This document shows, piece after piece, positions 1 through 6,564 of a stretch of DNA of 28,103 bases. A program made the position numbers and the translations under genes. Numbering within the stretch: the first letter of the stretch is position 1; each line of letters opens with the position of its first letter. The stretch lies in the NCBI GenBank assembly GCA_017446125.1, contig JAFSRL010000194.1:1-28103 (forward strand), in the 5' to 3' direction. The notes under the pieces are model-generated. The model worked only from the letters and a program-made list of their open reading frames with translations. It had not been told where the DNA came from and ran no database searches. Source of the DNA: Lachnospiraceae bacterium. Lineage in GTDB: Bacteria; Bacillota; Clostridia; Lachnospirales; Lachnospiraceae.

Positions 1-156
1 CCAATAAAATCTTCATGCGCTGCCCGGATGTAAGGATGTAACAATGTACAACAGATAATCACGTGTTATTTGTATTATAAACAATTATAACAATGACGGT
101 AACGCATTGTCATTAAAAAAAGATTAGTTCCATTTTTTTATTCCATTAATGAGGGG
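1..156. other. Non-coding stretch at window edge
   Basis: No convincing reading frame. It contains a short tandem ATGTAAgg repeat near 30-50, an AT-rich stretch, and a weak inverted repeat (AATGAC near 94, GTCATT near 110). Whatever gene lies left of the window cannot be judged. Confidence 0.4.
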
Positions 157-230
157 GAGGCTGCGGGTCGCGTCCGCAGCCTCTATGCTAGAATGGATAA
201 AAAACAATGAGGAGCAGGCACTTCTCATGT
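157..230 (-). ncRNA. Candidate small RNA A, divergent from the MCP gene
   Basis: Inferred transcript on the minus strand. A TATAAT hexamer (242 down to 237) sits exactly 9 nt past a GGCACAC/GGAACGG tandem box, so RNA would start near 230. It would run through a CU-rich segment TGCTCCTCATT and a TTTATCCA-like segment, and end in a perfect 10-bp GC-rich hairpin (157-166 with 174-183). The hairpin has no U-tract, so termination is uncertain. The CU-rich and ATCCA segments recur in candidate RNA B near 10,870, in the same order and also before a GC-rich hairpin. A short stem on this strand carries an A-C mismatch that is a G-U pair on the other strand, which counts mildly against this orientation. 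Confidence 0.45.
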
Positions 231-236
231 GATGAG

Positions 237-269
237 ATTATATCAATTCTTCCGTTCCAAAAGTGTGCC
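237..269 (-). promoter_or_regulatory. GGAACG-class tandem-box promoter for candidate RNA A
   Basis: On the minus strand the half-sites GGCACAC and GGAACGG (plus 263-269 and 252-258) start 11 bp apart. Nine bases later comes a consensus TATAAT (plus 237-242). The box is the left arm of an inverted repeat (254-269 with 281-296) whose right arm faces the MCP gene. The layout matches SARP/PhoB-type activator sites overlapping the -35 region. Confidence 0.6.
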
Positions 270-280
270 GCCGATAAAGT

Positions 281-317
281 GGTACACTTTTGGAACGCCC
301 ATAATGTTATATACAAT
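281..317 (+). promoter_or_regulatory. GGAACG-class tandem-box promoter for the MCP gene
   Basis: Half-sites GGTACAC (281-287) and GGAACGC (292-298) start 11 bp apart and form the right arm of the 254-296 inverted repeat. Nine bases later comes TATATA (308-313); TACAAT (312-317) is the better -10 hexamer but is 4 bp further. The -10 fit is therefore weaker here than at the other sites. The leader to the start codon is about 80 nt. Confidence 0.5.
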
Positions 318-403
318 ATTAGACTTAACCCCTGATTTGTAATACAAATAAACAGAATAAAATCAATAGTTCACACAATTCAACGAAATGGAGGGCAACA
401 TCT

Positions 404-2164
404 ATGGCAAGAGAAAAGAAAGAAAAGCCGGCAAAGGCAGTGCGTCCGCCGAAGAACGGCGGAGTGGGAATCAATGCGGAAGCGTTGAAGAATATGAAAG
501 TGCAGGACAAATTCTCGCACGTGTTTAACCGGTTGTTAGTCTTTATGCTGATTGCGTCCGCGTCTTTGATCTTTACGGTGCTGTATTGCATCGTTCAGTA
601 TCATACCATGTATTCCAAATACTATACGACGACAGAGCACGTTGCGGACGGTCGTGCCGGGATGCAGTCGTTATCAAAGAACATCCTTTATATCATGGTT
701 GTTGATGATCCGGGAATCATTCAGCAGAGAATGGACGCGGCAACCAGCGATTCGGAACAGCTTTCCGGCGCGATTGCCGCGCTGGATGCGATCTATCCGG
801 ATTCTGCAGTTGTAAAAGAGGCGCATAACATCTACACGTCTGTCACGGAAGGTGCGCAGCACTGGATTACAAGGGTCAATGAAGGCGCCGGCAATGCGGA
901 GTTGTACGAAATCTTTGAACGCGAAATGCTGCAGGGACTGACAGATTTAAAAGATGCCCTGATTAACGTGGAGGCAGCGGCACATGCCAATGCGGAGAAA
1001 GCATATACACAGGCGCTCGCCGTGGCAATTGTTTTCCTGATTGTAGCAGTCATTTTGGTTGTACTCCTTTTCCTGACCATGCAGGATGCAAAAGGAAAAC
1101 TCACTTACTCTATCGTGGAACCGGTCAGACAGATTGTCGGCGCTGCGGAAAAAATGTCGGAAGGTCATCTGGAGGTGGATATTAATTATGAATCCGGTGA
1201 CGAGTTGGGCGAGCTCTCCGACGCGATGCGTCACACAACGGATGTCATCCATGGAATCATCGAGGACTTGACCGGGGTAATGATTCGCTTAGGCTCCGGC
1301 GATCTGGTACACGGATCAAAGAATCCCGAGGGGTATATCGGGGACTTCCATCCGATTTTCAAGGAGCTTCGTGCGTTCCGCACAACACTGCTCAGTACGA
1401 TGGGTGAAATCAGGACAAATTCCGATCAGGTGGCGCACGGTGCGTCCAATATGGCACAGGGCGCTCAGGACTTGGCGGAAGGCTCCAGCGACCAGGCGGC
1501 AAGCGTCCAGGAGCTGACCGCCTCCGTCGCAAGTGTCATGACACAGTCAGAGACGCTTGCGGAATCCGCAGACAAGGGCAACCGCATGGCAGGCCAGGTG
1601 AAGGCACAGGCGGATACGGGTATTGAAAAGATGGAGCAGGTGGTCGAGGCGATGGAATCCATTACGCAGTCCTCAAATCAGATTGCGTCCATCATTCAGA
1701 CAATCGAAGACATTGCGAGCCAGACGAATCTGTTATCGTTAAACGCTTCCATCGAGGCGGCGAGAGCAGGCGAAGCCGGCAAGGGCTTCGCGGTTGTTGC
1801 GGATGAGATAAGACAGCTTGCAGCCCAGTCCGGTGAAGCGGCGGGACACATCCGCGAGGTCATCCAGACAACGGTGGATTCCGTGAACCACGGAAACGCG
1901 GTTGTGGAAGAAACGAATGAAGCGCTGGGGCAGGTGGCACAATCCATCATTGACATCCAGACGATTATGCAGGAGAACTCGGAGGAGGCAGCCAACCAGA
2001 AGGTGGCCATGGAAGAAATCAACCGCGGCATCGAACAGATTTCCCAGGTGGTGCAGGCAAATTCCGCAACAGCGGAAGAAAGCAACGCGATTTCCGAGGA
2101 ACTGTCCGCGCAGTCACAGTCACTCAATGCATTGATCAATAAGTTTTCGATTGATGAAAGCTAA
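404..2164 (+). CDS. Methyl-accepting chemotaxis protein
   Basis: Membrane chemoreceptor of 586 aa that would signal through CheW and CheA to the flagellar motor or another output. A basic N-terminal tail of about 40 residues precedes TM1 (about 43-65). A short extracytoplasmic helical region of about 135 residues follows, the size of a four-helix-bundle sensor, then TM2 (about 203-225) and a HAMP domain (about 226-285). A second HAMP-like segment containing LGSGDL follows. The Q/A/E-rich coiled-coil signalling domain has the diagnostic hairpin tip (NLLSLNASIEAARAGE, about 437-452). There is no C-terminal CheR/CheB-tethering pentapeptide. GGAGGG at 390-395 supports the start, 8 nt upstream. 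No che genes lie nearby. The ligand cannot be inferred. Confidence 0.95.
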   Translation: MAREKKEKPAKAVRPPKNGGVGINAEALKNMKVQDKFSHVFNRLLVFMLIASASLIFTVLYCIVQYHTMYSKYYTTTEHVADGRAGMQSLSKNILYIMVVDDPGIIQQRMDAATSDSEQLSGAIAALDAIYPDSAVVKEAHNIYTSVTEGAQHWITRVNEGAGNAELYEIFEREMLQGLTDLKDALINVEAAAHANAEKAYTQALAVAIVFLIVAVILVVLLFLTMQDAKGKLTYSIVEPVRQIVGAAEKMSEGHLEVDINYESGDELGELSDAMRHTTDVIHGIIEDLTGVMIRLGSGDLVHGSKNPEGYIGDFHPIFKELRAFRTTLLSTMGEIRTNSDQVAHGASNMAQGAQDLAEGSSDQAASVQELTASVASVMTQSETLAESADKGNRMAGQVKAQADTGIEKMEQVVEAMESITQSSNQIASIIQTIEDIASQTNLLSLNASIEAARAGEAGKGFAVVADEIRQLAAQSGEAAGHIREVIQTTVDSVNHGNAVVEETNEALGQVAQSIIDIQTIMQENSEEAANQKVAMEEINRGIEQISQVVQANSATAEESNAISEELSAQSQSLNALINKFSIDES

Positions 2165-2205
2165 ACGAATCGTTGTTTTGCCATAGACAATGAGCAAGTG
2201 AGGGT

Positions 2206-2278
2206 GGGCAGCGGTGTTTCGATACCGCTGCCCGTAGCTTGGAGTGGACTTGTACTATGCGCGCAGCATATTACAGCC
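2206..2278 (-). ncRNA. Candidate small RNA C, divergent from response regulator 1
   Basis: Inferred minus-strand transcript starting near 2278 from the GTTACG-class promoter at 2285-2317. It would end at a perfect 10-bp GC-rich hairpin (GGGCAGCGGT at plus 2206-2215 with ACCGCTGCCC at 2224-2233). That hairpin could equally belong to the end of the MCP transcript. No U-tract follows on either strand. It lacks the CU-rich segment of RNAs A and B, so it is less certain than they are. Confidence 0.35.
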
Positions 2279-2284
2279 GTCATC

Positions 2285-2317
2285 ATCTTATCACATCAAG
2301 CGTAACAAAAGCGTAAC
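2285..2317 (-). promoter_or_regulatory. GTTACG-class tandem-box promoter facing the MCP 3' end
   Basis: Two exact GTTACGC half-sites on the minus strand (plus 2311-2317 and 2300-2306) start 11 bp apart. TAAGAT follows after 9 nt (plus 2285-2290). The box is the left arm of a perfect 19-bp inverted repeat (2301-2319 with 2353-2371). Confidence 0.55.
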
Positions 2318-2354
2318 AAGAGCATGTTTGCCCGTGAAGAAACATGAGTCGTTT

Positions 2355-2392
2355 GTTACGCTTTTGTTACGGAAGAGGTGATACGATATAAT
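2355..2392 (+). promoter_or_regulatory. GTTACG-class tandem-box promoter for response regulator 1
   Basis: GTTACGC (2355-2361) and GTTACGG (2366-2372) start 11 bp apart. TACGAT (2382-2387) lies 9 nt downstream, and a consensus TATAAT (2387-2392) lies 14 nt downstream. Either hexamer rules out an ATG at 2391 as the translation start. A smaller hairpin (CATGTTT 2323-2329 with AAACATG 2340-2346) lies between the two arms of the large inverted repeat. This promoter suggests autoregulation by the regulator it drives. Confidence 0.65.
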
Positions 2393-2438
2393 GAGTCACA
2401 GGTGCCGTGCAGATGAAGGTGTTGATACAGGAATCGAT

Positions 2439-3233
2439 ATGAAGATTTTAATCGTAGATGATGAGAAGACGGCGATTACCGCATTGACCCGCTCATTAAG
2501 GAAAATTTGCGGGGAGGCGGCAACCATCAGGGTTGCCGCAAACGGCAAAGAAGCACTCCTGGTCATGTCAGAGCAGGGGCTGTTCGATGTTGTCTTTCTT
2601 GATATCGAAATGCCCGGCATGAGCGGGTTGGAGGTCGCGAATCGAATCCGGCAGCAGGCACCAAAGACAAATATCATTATGGTTACGGCATATCCGCAGT
2701 ACTCCCTGGATGCATGGAGCTTTTATGCCAGCGGGTACCTTCTAAAGCCGGCAAGCACCGCAAAAGTGAAGGAAGCATTGGAGAACCTGCGCAGACCGCC
2801 GTCGGTTCCAGCAACAGAGCGGCTGACAGTGCAATGCTTCGGAAACTTTGAAGTCTATTATAAAGGCGAGCGCATTACGTTCAAAAGAAGCGCCGCAAAG
2901 GAAGTGTTTGCATATCTGGTGAGCCGTCGCGGTGCGGGAGCGTGTGCGGTTGAAATCTGCAATACATTATGGGGTGATTCCGTGGAGGCGGACCGTAACA
3001 AAGCGTATATCCGTGTCTATTACGCGGAAATCAGGAAAGCACTTGCGGATATTGGAATGGAGCAGGTTCTGTGTCACAAGAGAAACGATTACGCGGTCAA
3101 CATTGATTATATAGACTGCGATTACTACCGGTTTCTGGACGGTGACCCCGAAGCAATAAAACAGTATCATGGGGAACTGATGAGTCGCTATGCGTGGGCG
3201 GAAGAGCTTGCGGGCGGGCTCAGTATGCTGTGA
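2439..3233 (+). CDS. Response regulator 1: receiver plus SARP-like DNA-binding domain
   Basis: DNA-binding response regulator of 264 aa. The receiver (1 to about 120) has the acidic pair D7/D8, phospho-acceptor D55 in FLDIEMPG, and conserved Thr (VTAYP) and Lys (LLKP). From about residue 126 (ERLTVQCFGNFEVYY) an OmpR/SARP-type winged helix follows, with a BTAD-like tail ending in a DCDYYRFL motif. The MKILIVDDE start is chosen because the longer in-frame ATG at 2391 overlaps the -10 box; AGGA at 2429-2432 is a modest ribosome site. The kinase gene follows 9 bp downstream, so the two are probably partners. SARP-type domains bind direct repeats with 11-bp period, exactly what precedes this gene. 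It is a paralogue of the regulator at 9884-10669. Confidence 0.9.
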   Translation: MKILIVDDEKTAITALTRSLRKICGEAATIRVAANGKEALLVMSEQGLFDVVFLDIEMPGMSGLEVANRIRQQAPKTNIIMVTAYPQYSLDAWSFYASGYLLKPASTAKVKEALENLRRPPSVPATERLTVQCFGNFEVYYKGERITFKRSAAKEVFAYLVSRRGAGACAVEICNTLWGDSVEADRNKAYIRVYYAEIRKALADIGMEQVLCHKRNDYAVNIDYIDCDYYRFLDGDPEAIKQYHGELMSRYAWAEELAGGLSML

Positions 3234-3242
3234 TGTAAGGGT

Positions 3243-4538
3243 ATGGATACGACACGATATGTCTTTGAAGTGATAGGGCACTTGCTGCAAATCGTACCGG
3301 CGATGATGCTGTATTTTCTTTGTATTCCGGAGGAAATGTTCCGGCGTGACAGGGAGCGGACAATCGTCTTTTTTCATGTTGCTGTTTTAGTGGAAACGTT
3401 TCTTCGCGTGTATATAAAATACGCATTTCCAAAAGCACAGTCTGTCTGGGGTGTTCATGAAACGGGAAGTGCGTTGCTTGTAATGGAGGTACTCCTGTTA
3501 ATCATTGCCGCACCGAGCGTGGTGAAGGTGCCGCGAATCCGGAACATGATGACTGTCTTTATTGTGTTTTTCTGGGGCTGTGCACAGATTATGCTGGTGA
3601 ACATGATTGAACCGGATCACGGCGTATTTCATGGCAGGCTGGTTCTTGCGTACGCGATTGTGACACTGGCCTCCTTTCCGGTTGTTATATATCTTTTTGT
3701 GCGATATGTGCATGAGTATCTGCGAATGTCAGGCATCCATCACTTAAGAATGGTTTTTGGAATCGTGCTTGTGTTAACACTGATTACCACGGTGCACGTG
3801 ATGATTGTATCGTGGTCACGCGAGGCGGGCATGGTACCTGTTTCCGCGGCAATGAGCATTTCGATGCTTTTGACATACTGGATGTTTTTGAGGTTTGTCG
3901 TCATGACGGAACGGGAGGATAAGCTGCAGCGGCATATTCTTGCGTCCCAGATACAACCCCACTTTATCTACAACACGATGAACACAATTTATGGCTTATG
4001 TGATGAGGACACGGAAGAGGCAAAACAGGCAATCTGTGATTTTTCTGATTATCTGCGGGGCAATTTTGAATCGCTGGAGAGAACGGATCCGGTGTGGTTC
4101 CGAAAAGAGCTGGAGCACACACAGTTCTATCTCTCAATCGAAAAACGTCGGTTTCGGAATGATTTAAACATCATCATTGATACGCCGGTTACAGACTTCA
4201 AACTACCACCCTTAACGGTACAGCCGCTTGCGGAGAATGCGATTCGGCACGGCATCAGAAAAAAGATGCAGCCCGGAACGCTTGTTATCAGAACAAGGGA
4301 AACGGATAACACATATGAGGTCATCATTGAGGACGATGGTGTCGGGTTTGATACGGAAATATTGAAACAAGGCGGGGTGAAAGAACACAGGGATACGGAA
4401 GATGTTTTGCAGGGCGATCATATCCATGTGGGAATCGCAAATGCGCGTGCCAGAATTGAGCAGATATCAAACGGAACGCTCGAGGTTGAGAGCAGCCCGG
4501 GAAAAGGAACCGTTGTCACGATAAAGATACCGAAGTGA
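3243..4538 (+). CDS. LytS/YehU-type membrane sensor histidine kinase
   Basis: Sensor kinase of 431 aa, probable partner of the response regulator just upstream. About seven hydrophobic segments (between residues 10 and 220) form an integral-membrane sensor with almost no extracytoplasmic domain, so the signal may be membrane-embedded or a small ligand. The His_kinase motif SQIQPHFIYNTMN carries the likely phospho-acceptor H240. The ATPase part shows the N-box ENAIRHG (331-337) and G-boxes DDGVGFD (about 364-370) and SSPGKGT near 418. This class usually pairs with LytTR or AraC regulators, so a SARP-like partner is a known but less common pairing. The ribosome site (AAGG at 3237-3240) is weak, consistent with coupling to the gene before it. 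Confidence 0.92.
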   Translation: MDTTRYVFEVIGHLLQIVPAMMLYFLCIPEEMFRRDRERTIVFFHVAVLVETFLRVYIKYAFPKAQSVWGVHETGSALLVMEVLLLIIAAPSVVKVPRIRNMMTVFIVFFWGCAQIMLVNMIEPDHGVFHGRLVLAYAIVTLASFPVVIYLFVRYVHEYLRMSGIHHLRMVFGIVLVLTLITTVHVMIVSWSREAGMVPVSAAMSISMLLTYWMFLRFVVMTEREDKLQRHILASQIQPHFIYNTMNTIYGLCDEDTEEAKQAICDFSDYLRGNFESLERTDPVWFRKELEHTQFYLSIEKRRFRNDLNIIIDTPVTDFKLPPLTVQPLAENAIRHGIRKKMQPGTLVIRTRETDNTYEVIIEDDGVGFDTEILKQGGVKEHRDTEDVLQGDHIHVGIANARARIEQISNGTLEVESSPGKGTVVTIKIPK

Positions 4539-4546
4539 AATGGATT

Positions 4547-4584
4547 GTTACGCTTTTGTTACGGTGAATATGCTACGGTATAGG
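4547..4584 (+). promoter_or_regulatory. GTTACG-class tandem-box promoter for the stand-alone receiver
   Basis: The core TTGTTACGCTTTTGTTACG (4545-4563) is identical to the right arm upstream of response regulator 1. Half-sites are 4547-4553 and 4558-4564. TACGGT (4574-4579) lies 9 nt downstream. The box begins only a few bases after the kinase stop codon, so the receiver gene can be expressed independently. Confidence 0.65.
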
Positions 4585-4626
4585 TGGCAAATGTATTCTG
4601 GAACCAAAAGAACTGGAGGCGTAAAG

Positions 4627-5001
4627 ATGAATGAAACAATTTTGCTGGTGGATGATGAACCGGTATTACTGCAGGCATCAAGGGAAATGTTAAAACAGGG
4701 CGGTTACAAAGTGATTCCCGCAAGCAGCGCAAAGCAGGGAATAGAAATCCTTGCCACCCGTGATGAGATCGATCTGGTCATAACAGATCATATCATGCCG
4801 GATGTTACAGGCTTGGAGTTTGCAGAGTATCTGTTCATGAAGGGCTATGATATCCCGGTGATTCTGATGTCTTCCGAATTGACGGAAAAGATTATGGATG
4901 AAGGGAAGAAGGCAGGAGTCAAGGGCTTTCTTGACAGACCCTACAGCAATATGACGCTGTGCGGCATGGCGAAGAGTGTTTTATCTGCGACGGAATCTTG
5001 A
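4627..5001 (+). CDS. Stand-alone receiver-domain protein
   Basis: Single-domain response regulator of 124 aa with no output domain. Acidic residues D9/D10, phospho-acceptor D54 (ITDHIMPD) and the conserved Ser position (LMSSEL) are present. The near-invariant Lys before the conserved Pro is replaced by Arg (FLDRPYS), which may alter phosphorylation kinetics or coupling. It could be a phosphate sink, a CheY-like diffusible output or a phosphorelay intermediate. The start is fixed by GGAGG at 4615-4619; a longer in-frame ATG at 4540 lies upstream of the promoter box and is excluded. It lies directly downstream of the kinase, so it could be a second target of that kinase. Confidence 0.88.
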   Translation: MNETILLVDDEPVLLQASREMLKQGGYKVIPASSAKQGIEILATRDEIDLVITDHIMPDVTGLEFAEYLFMKGYDIPVILMSSELTEKIMDEGKKAGVKGFLDRPYSNMTLCGMAKSVLSATES

Positions 5002-5039
5002 CAACATTTCGCTAATACGATCCAAACAGTACGCAACAA

Positions 5040-5085
5040 AAAGCGTTCCGCTTGCGTCCCACATAGAACGCTATTGGAACGCTTT
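5040..5085. repeat. Inverted repeat after the receiver gene (GGAACG boxes)
   Basis: AAAGCGTTCC (5040-5049) pairs with GGAACGCTTT (5076-5085), with further partial pairing inside. It could terminate the receiver transcript, since CTTTCTATTT follows. Its right arm also forms the tandem box of the next promoter. The left arm on the minus strand has half-sites but no good -10 hexamer at 9 nt (CGTACT). Confidence 0.6.
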
Positions 5086-5097
5086 CTATTTGATAAT
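5065..5097 (+). promoter_or_regulatory. GGAACG-class tandem-box promoter for the zinc-ribbon gene
   Basis: AGAACGC (5065-5071) and GGAACGC (5076-5082) start 11 bp apart. GATAAT (5092-5097) follows after exactly 9 nt. A start site near 5104 would leave a leader of about 60 nt. Confidence 0.55.
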
Positions 5098-5162
5098 TAA
5101 ATCAGCATATTTTTGGTGCAAAAGAAATCATTGTGTATGCGGAATAGAAAAAGCGGTAACGG

Positions 5163-5540
5163 ATGGCAACGGTAATCTGCAAGATATGCGGAAAACAAAT
5201 ACGGGAAGAGGCGGTCATCTGCCCGCGTTGCGGGGACACAAAACACTGGCACCCCCTGAAACAACCTGTTTGCTACAGCTGCGGTTGTCCTGTGGAGGAC
5301 GAAAAGCTCAGCTTCTGCGAATATTGCGGATGCCCTGTCAAGGGTGCGCAACAGAAAGAAAAATCCATCCGGGAGGATTTGAGGAAAAAGCATACGGCAA
5401 CTACGATTGTTATTGCTGTTTTTTTAATTATCCTGTCCCTCATAGCGATTGGCCTGACCCGTAATTATCCGGGGAAATATGTCCGCATAGACACACCGAA
5501 GTTCTGGGAGGGAGCAGGGGAGGTAATTCTGGAACCGTAA
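5163..5540 (+). CDS. Membrane-anchored double zinc-ribbon protein
   Basis: Small protein of 125 aa, function unknown. Four CxxC pairs (C6/C9, C20/C23, C37/C40, C52/C55) form two zinc ribbons, the second resembling the CYSCGCPV type common in Bacillota. A basic linker and one TM segment (about 78-98) follow, then about 27 extracytoplasmic residues. The ribbons would face the cytoplasm. A longer overlapping frame (4976-5464) has no such pattern and was rejected. The ribosome site is weak (AGCGG region), so the start is less certain than the frame. The next promoter box starts 6 bp after the stop codon, so this is probably a single-gene unit. Confidence 0.8.
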   Translation: MATVICKICGKQIREEAVICPRCGDTKHWHPLKQPVCYSCGCPVEDEKLSFCEYCGCPVKGAQQKEKSIREDLRKKHTATTIVIAVFLIILSLIAIGLTRNYPGKYVRIDTPKFWEGAGEVILEP

Positions 5541-5546
5541 TGGCCT

Positions 5547-5579
5547 GTTACGTTTTTGTTACGGTGGATGCGCTATACT
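5547..5579 (+). promoter_or_regulatory. GTTACG-class tandem-box promoter for the orphan gene at 5613
   Basis: GTTACGT (5547-5553) and GTTACGG (5558-5564) start 11 bp apart, and TATACT (5574-5579) follows after 9 nt. Confidence 0.65.
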
Positions 5580-5612
5580 TTTGTAAACACGGGGATTGGA
5601 GGTTGTTAACAG

Positions 5613-5999
5613 ATGTATGTCGGCATGGAATTAACATTCAGAACCAATGACCTTGAGGACGTTGTCTTCACGGAGAAGAACGGGCGCAGCGATAATTTTG
5701 CAGATGAAAACTTCTACAAGGACTTCTTAAAGTGCAAAAACTACACAATCCATAACATCACTGATTCGGAAGGGTCAAGAACATATTCCTGTGACCTGAA
5801 TATCTTCAGGGACATATCGAATCACATTCACAAAGAAACAATCGGCATGATAAAAAAATACGGCATGCTTCCGGACGACTTTCGGGAAGACTTGTTCCTT
5901 CATCTTTTGTTGAACAAGAAGTTCATCTTAAAAGATATGCGTTCCGGGGAGGAGACACAGGCGACACTGATTAGCGTAATGCCGTTATACTCTCAATAA
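5613..5999 (+). CDS. Orphan protein of unknown function
   Basis: A 128-aa soluble, charged protein that I do not recognise. It has no signal peptide, TM segment or obvious catalytic motif. The sequence alternates short beta-like and helical stretches (for example LNIFRDISNHIHKETIGMI and DDFREDLFLHLLLNKKFIL). GGAGG at 5598-5602, 10 nt before the ATG, and a well-formed tandem-box promoter support it as a real gene. Because it shares GTTACG boxes with response regulator 1, it is probably a member of that regulon. Confidence 0.75.
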   Translation: MYVGMELTFRTNDLEDVVFTEKNGRSDNFADENFYKDFLKCKNYTIHNITDSEGSRTYSCDLNIFRDISNHIHKETIGMIKKYGMLPDDFREDLFLHLLLNKKFILKDMRSGEETQATLISVMPLYSQ

Positions 6000-6015
6000 C
6001 GCAACACACAAGATG

Positions 6016-6044
6016 ATGACAGCATCAAAAACCCTTGCTATAAT
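6016..6044 (+). promoter_or_regulatory. Housekeeping-type promoter of the HU gene
   Basis: ATGACA (6016-6021), a 17-bp spacer and TATAAT (6039-6044) preceded by TG (extended -10). This is a conventional vegetative sigma-factor promoter and lacks the tandem boxes of its neighbours. Confidence 0.7.
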
Positions 6045-6098
6045 GAAACCTGCAGGCGAATGCCTGAAAAAACAATCATTTTAAGGAGGTATTGAGGT

Positions 6099-6386
6099 AT
6101 GAACAGACAGGAACTGATCGACGCAATGGCAAAGGAGACGGGGCTCTCCAAAAAGGAAACGGAGGCATGCCTGAAGGCGTTCATTGATGTCACCGGGAAA
6201 ACCCTGAAGAAGGGCGGTGAAGTATCGCTTGTGGGCTTTGGCACATTTAAAGTGGGTAAGCGTGCTGCCAGAAACGGACAGAATCCTCAGACCGGCGCCA
6301 AGATCAAGATTCCGGCAGCAAAGGTGCCGAAGTTCAAGGCAGGCAAGGGGTTAAAGGACCTGGTCAACGGCGCAAAGAAGAAATAA
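6099..6386 (+). CDS. hup: HU-family histone-like DNA-binding protein
   Basis: Nucleoid-associated dimeric DNA-bending protein of 95 aa, the usual size for the family. The helical N-terminus begins MNRQELIDAMAKETGLSKK. The beta-arm core GFGTFKVGKRAARNGQNPQTG contains the GF.F.V..R..R.GRNPQTG signature, here with GQNP in place of GRNP. A basic C-terminal tail follows. AAGGAGGT at 6083-6090, 8 nt before the ATG, is a near-perfect ribosome site. It has its own conventional promoter and a terminator directly after, so it is monocistronic. DNA bending by HU could assist the looped, inverted operators around it, but that is speculation. Confidence 0.95.
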   Translation: MNRQELIDAMAKETGLSKKETEACLKAFIDVTGKTLKKGGEVSLVGFGTFKVGKRAARNGQNPQTGAKIKIPAAKVPKFKAGKGLKDLVNGAKKK

Positions 6387-6420
6387 ACCGGCAACAACAG
6401 ATCCGGGAGTATTTCCCCAT

Positions 6421-6467
6421 AAGCGTTCCGGGGGTGTTCTGTGGGAACACTCTTGGAACGCTTTTTA
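6421..6467 (+). terminator. Rho-independent terminator of the HU gene, built from GGAACG boxes
   Basis: A 19-bp stem with three G-U pairs (6421-6439 with 6445-6463), a 5-nt loop and a T-tract (6462-6466). Each arm also holds half-sites with 11-bp period (GGAACAC 6444-6450 and GGAACGC 6455-6461, and their mirror images), so it may double as an operator. At 9 nt outside each arm the hexamer is AATACT, not TAnnnT, so promoter activity is doubtful. Confidence 0.85.
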
Positions 6468-6479
6468 TGCAATACTTTT

Positions 6480-6512
6480 GTTACACTTTTGTTACGCATG
6501 ATGTGTTAATTT
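6480..6512 (+). promoter_or_regulatory. GTTACG-class tandem-box promoter for the small helical protein pair
   Basis: GTTACAC (6480-6486 region) and GTTACGC (6491-6497) start 11 bp apart. TAATTT (6507-6512) follows after 9 nt. It lies just after the HU terminator. Confidence 0.6.
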
Positions 6513-6564
6513 AATTGAGATAACAGTTCTTTCTGTCAATCAGCGAACCGGTTTTGGAGATTAT

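Noticed and set aside
157..183. The GC-rich hairpin as a plain terminator of an upstream gene
   Set aside because: No T-tract follows on either strand and no gene end is visible next to it. I therefore treat it as the 3' part of candidate RNA A, with low certainty.
2391..2438. The longer N-terminus of response regulator 1 (start at 2391)
   Set aside because: That ATG overlaps the TATAAT hexamer, so it cannot lie on the transcript, and the receiver starts naturally with MKILIVDD.
5028..5060. A leftward tandem-box promoter at the left arm of the 5040-5085 repeat
   Set aside because: Half-sites have the right period, but the hexamer at 9 nt is CGTACT and it would only read antisense into the receiver gene.
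4976..5464. A 162-codon plus-strand frame overlapping the zinc-ribbon gene
   Set aside because: It starts inside the receiver gene and runs through the inverted repeat and promoter. The alternative frame at 5163-5540 has four CxxC pairs and a TM helix.
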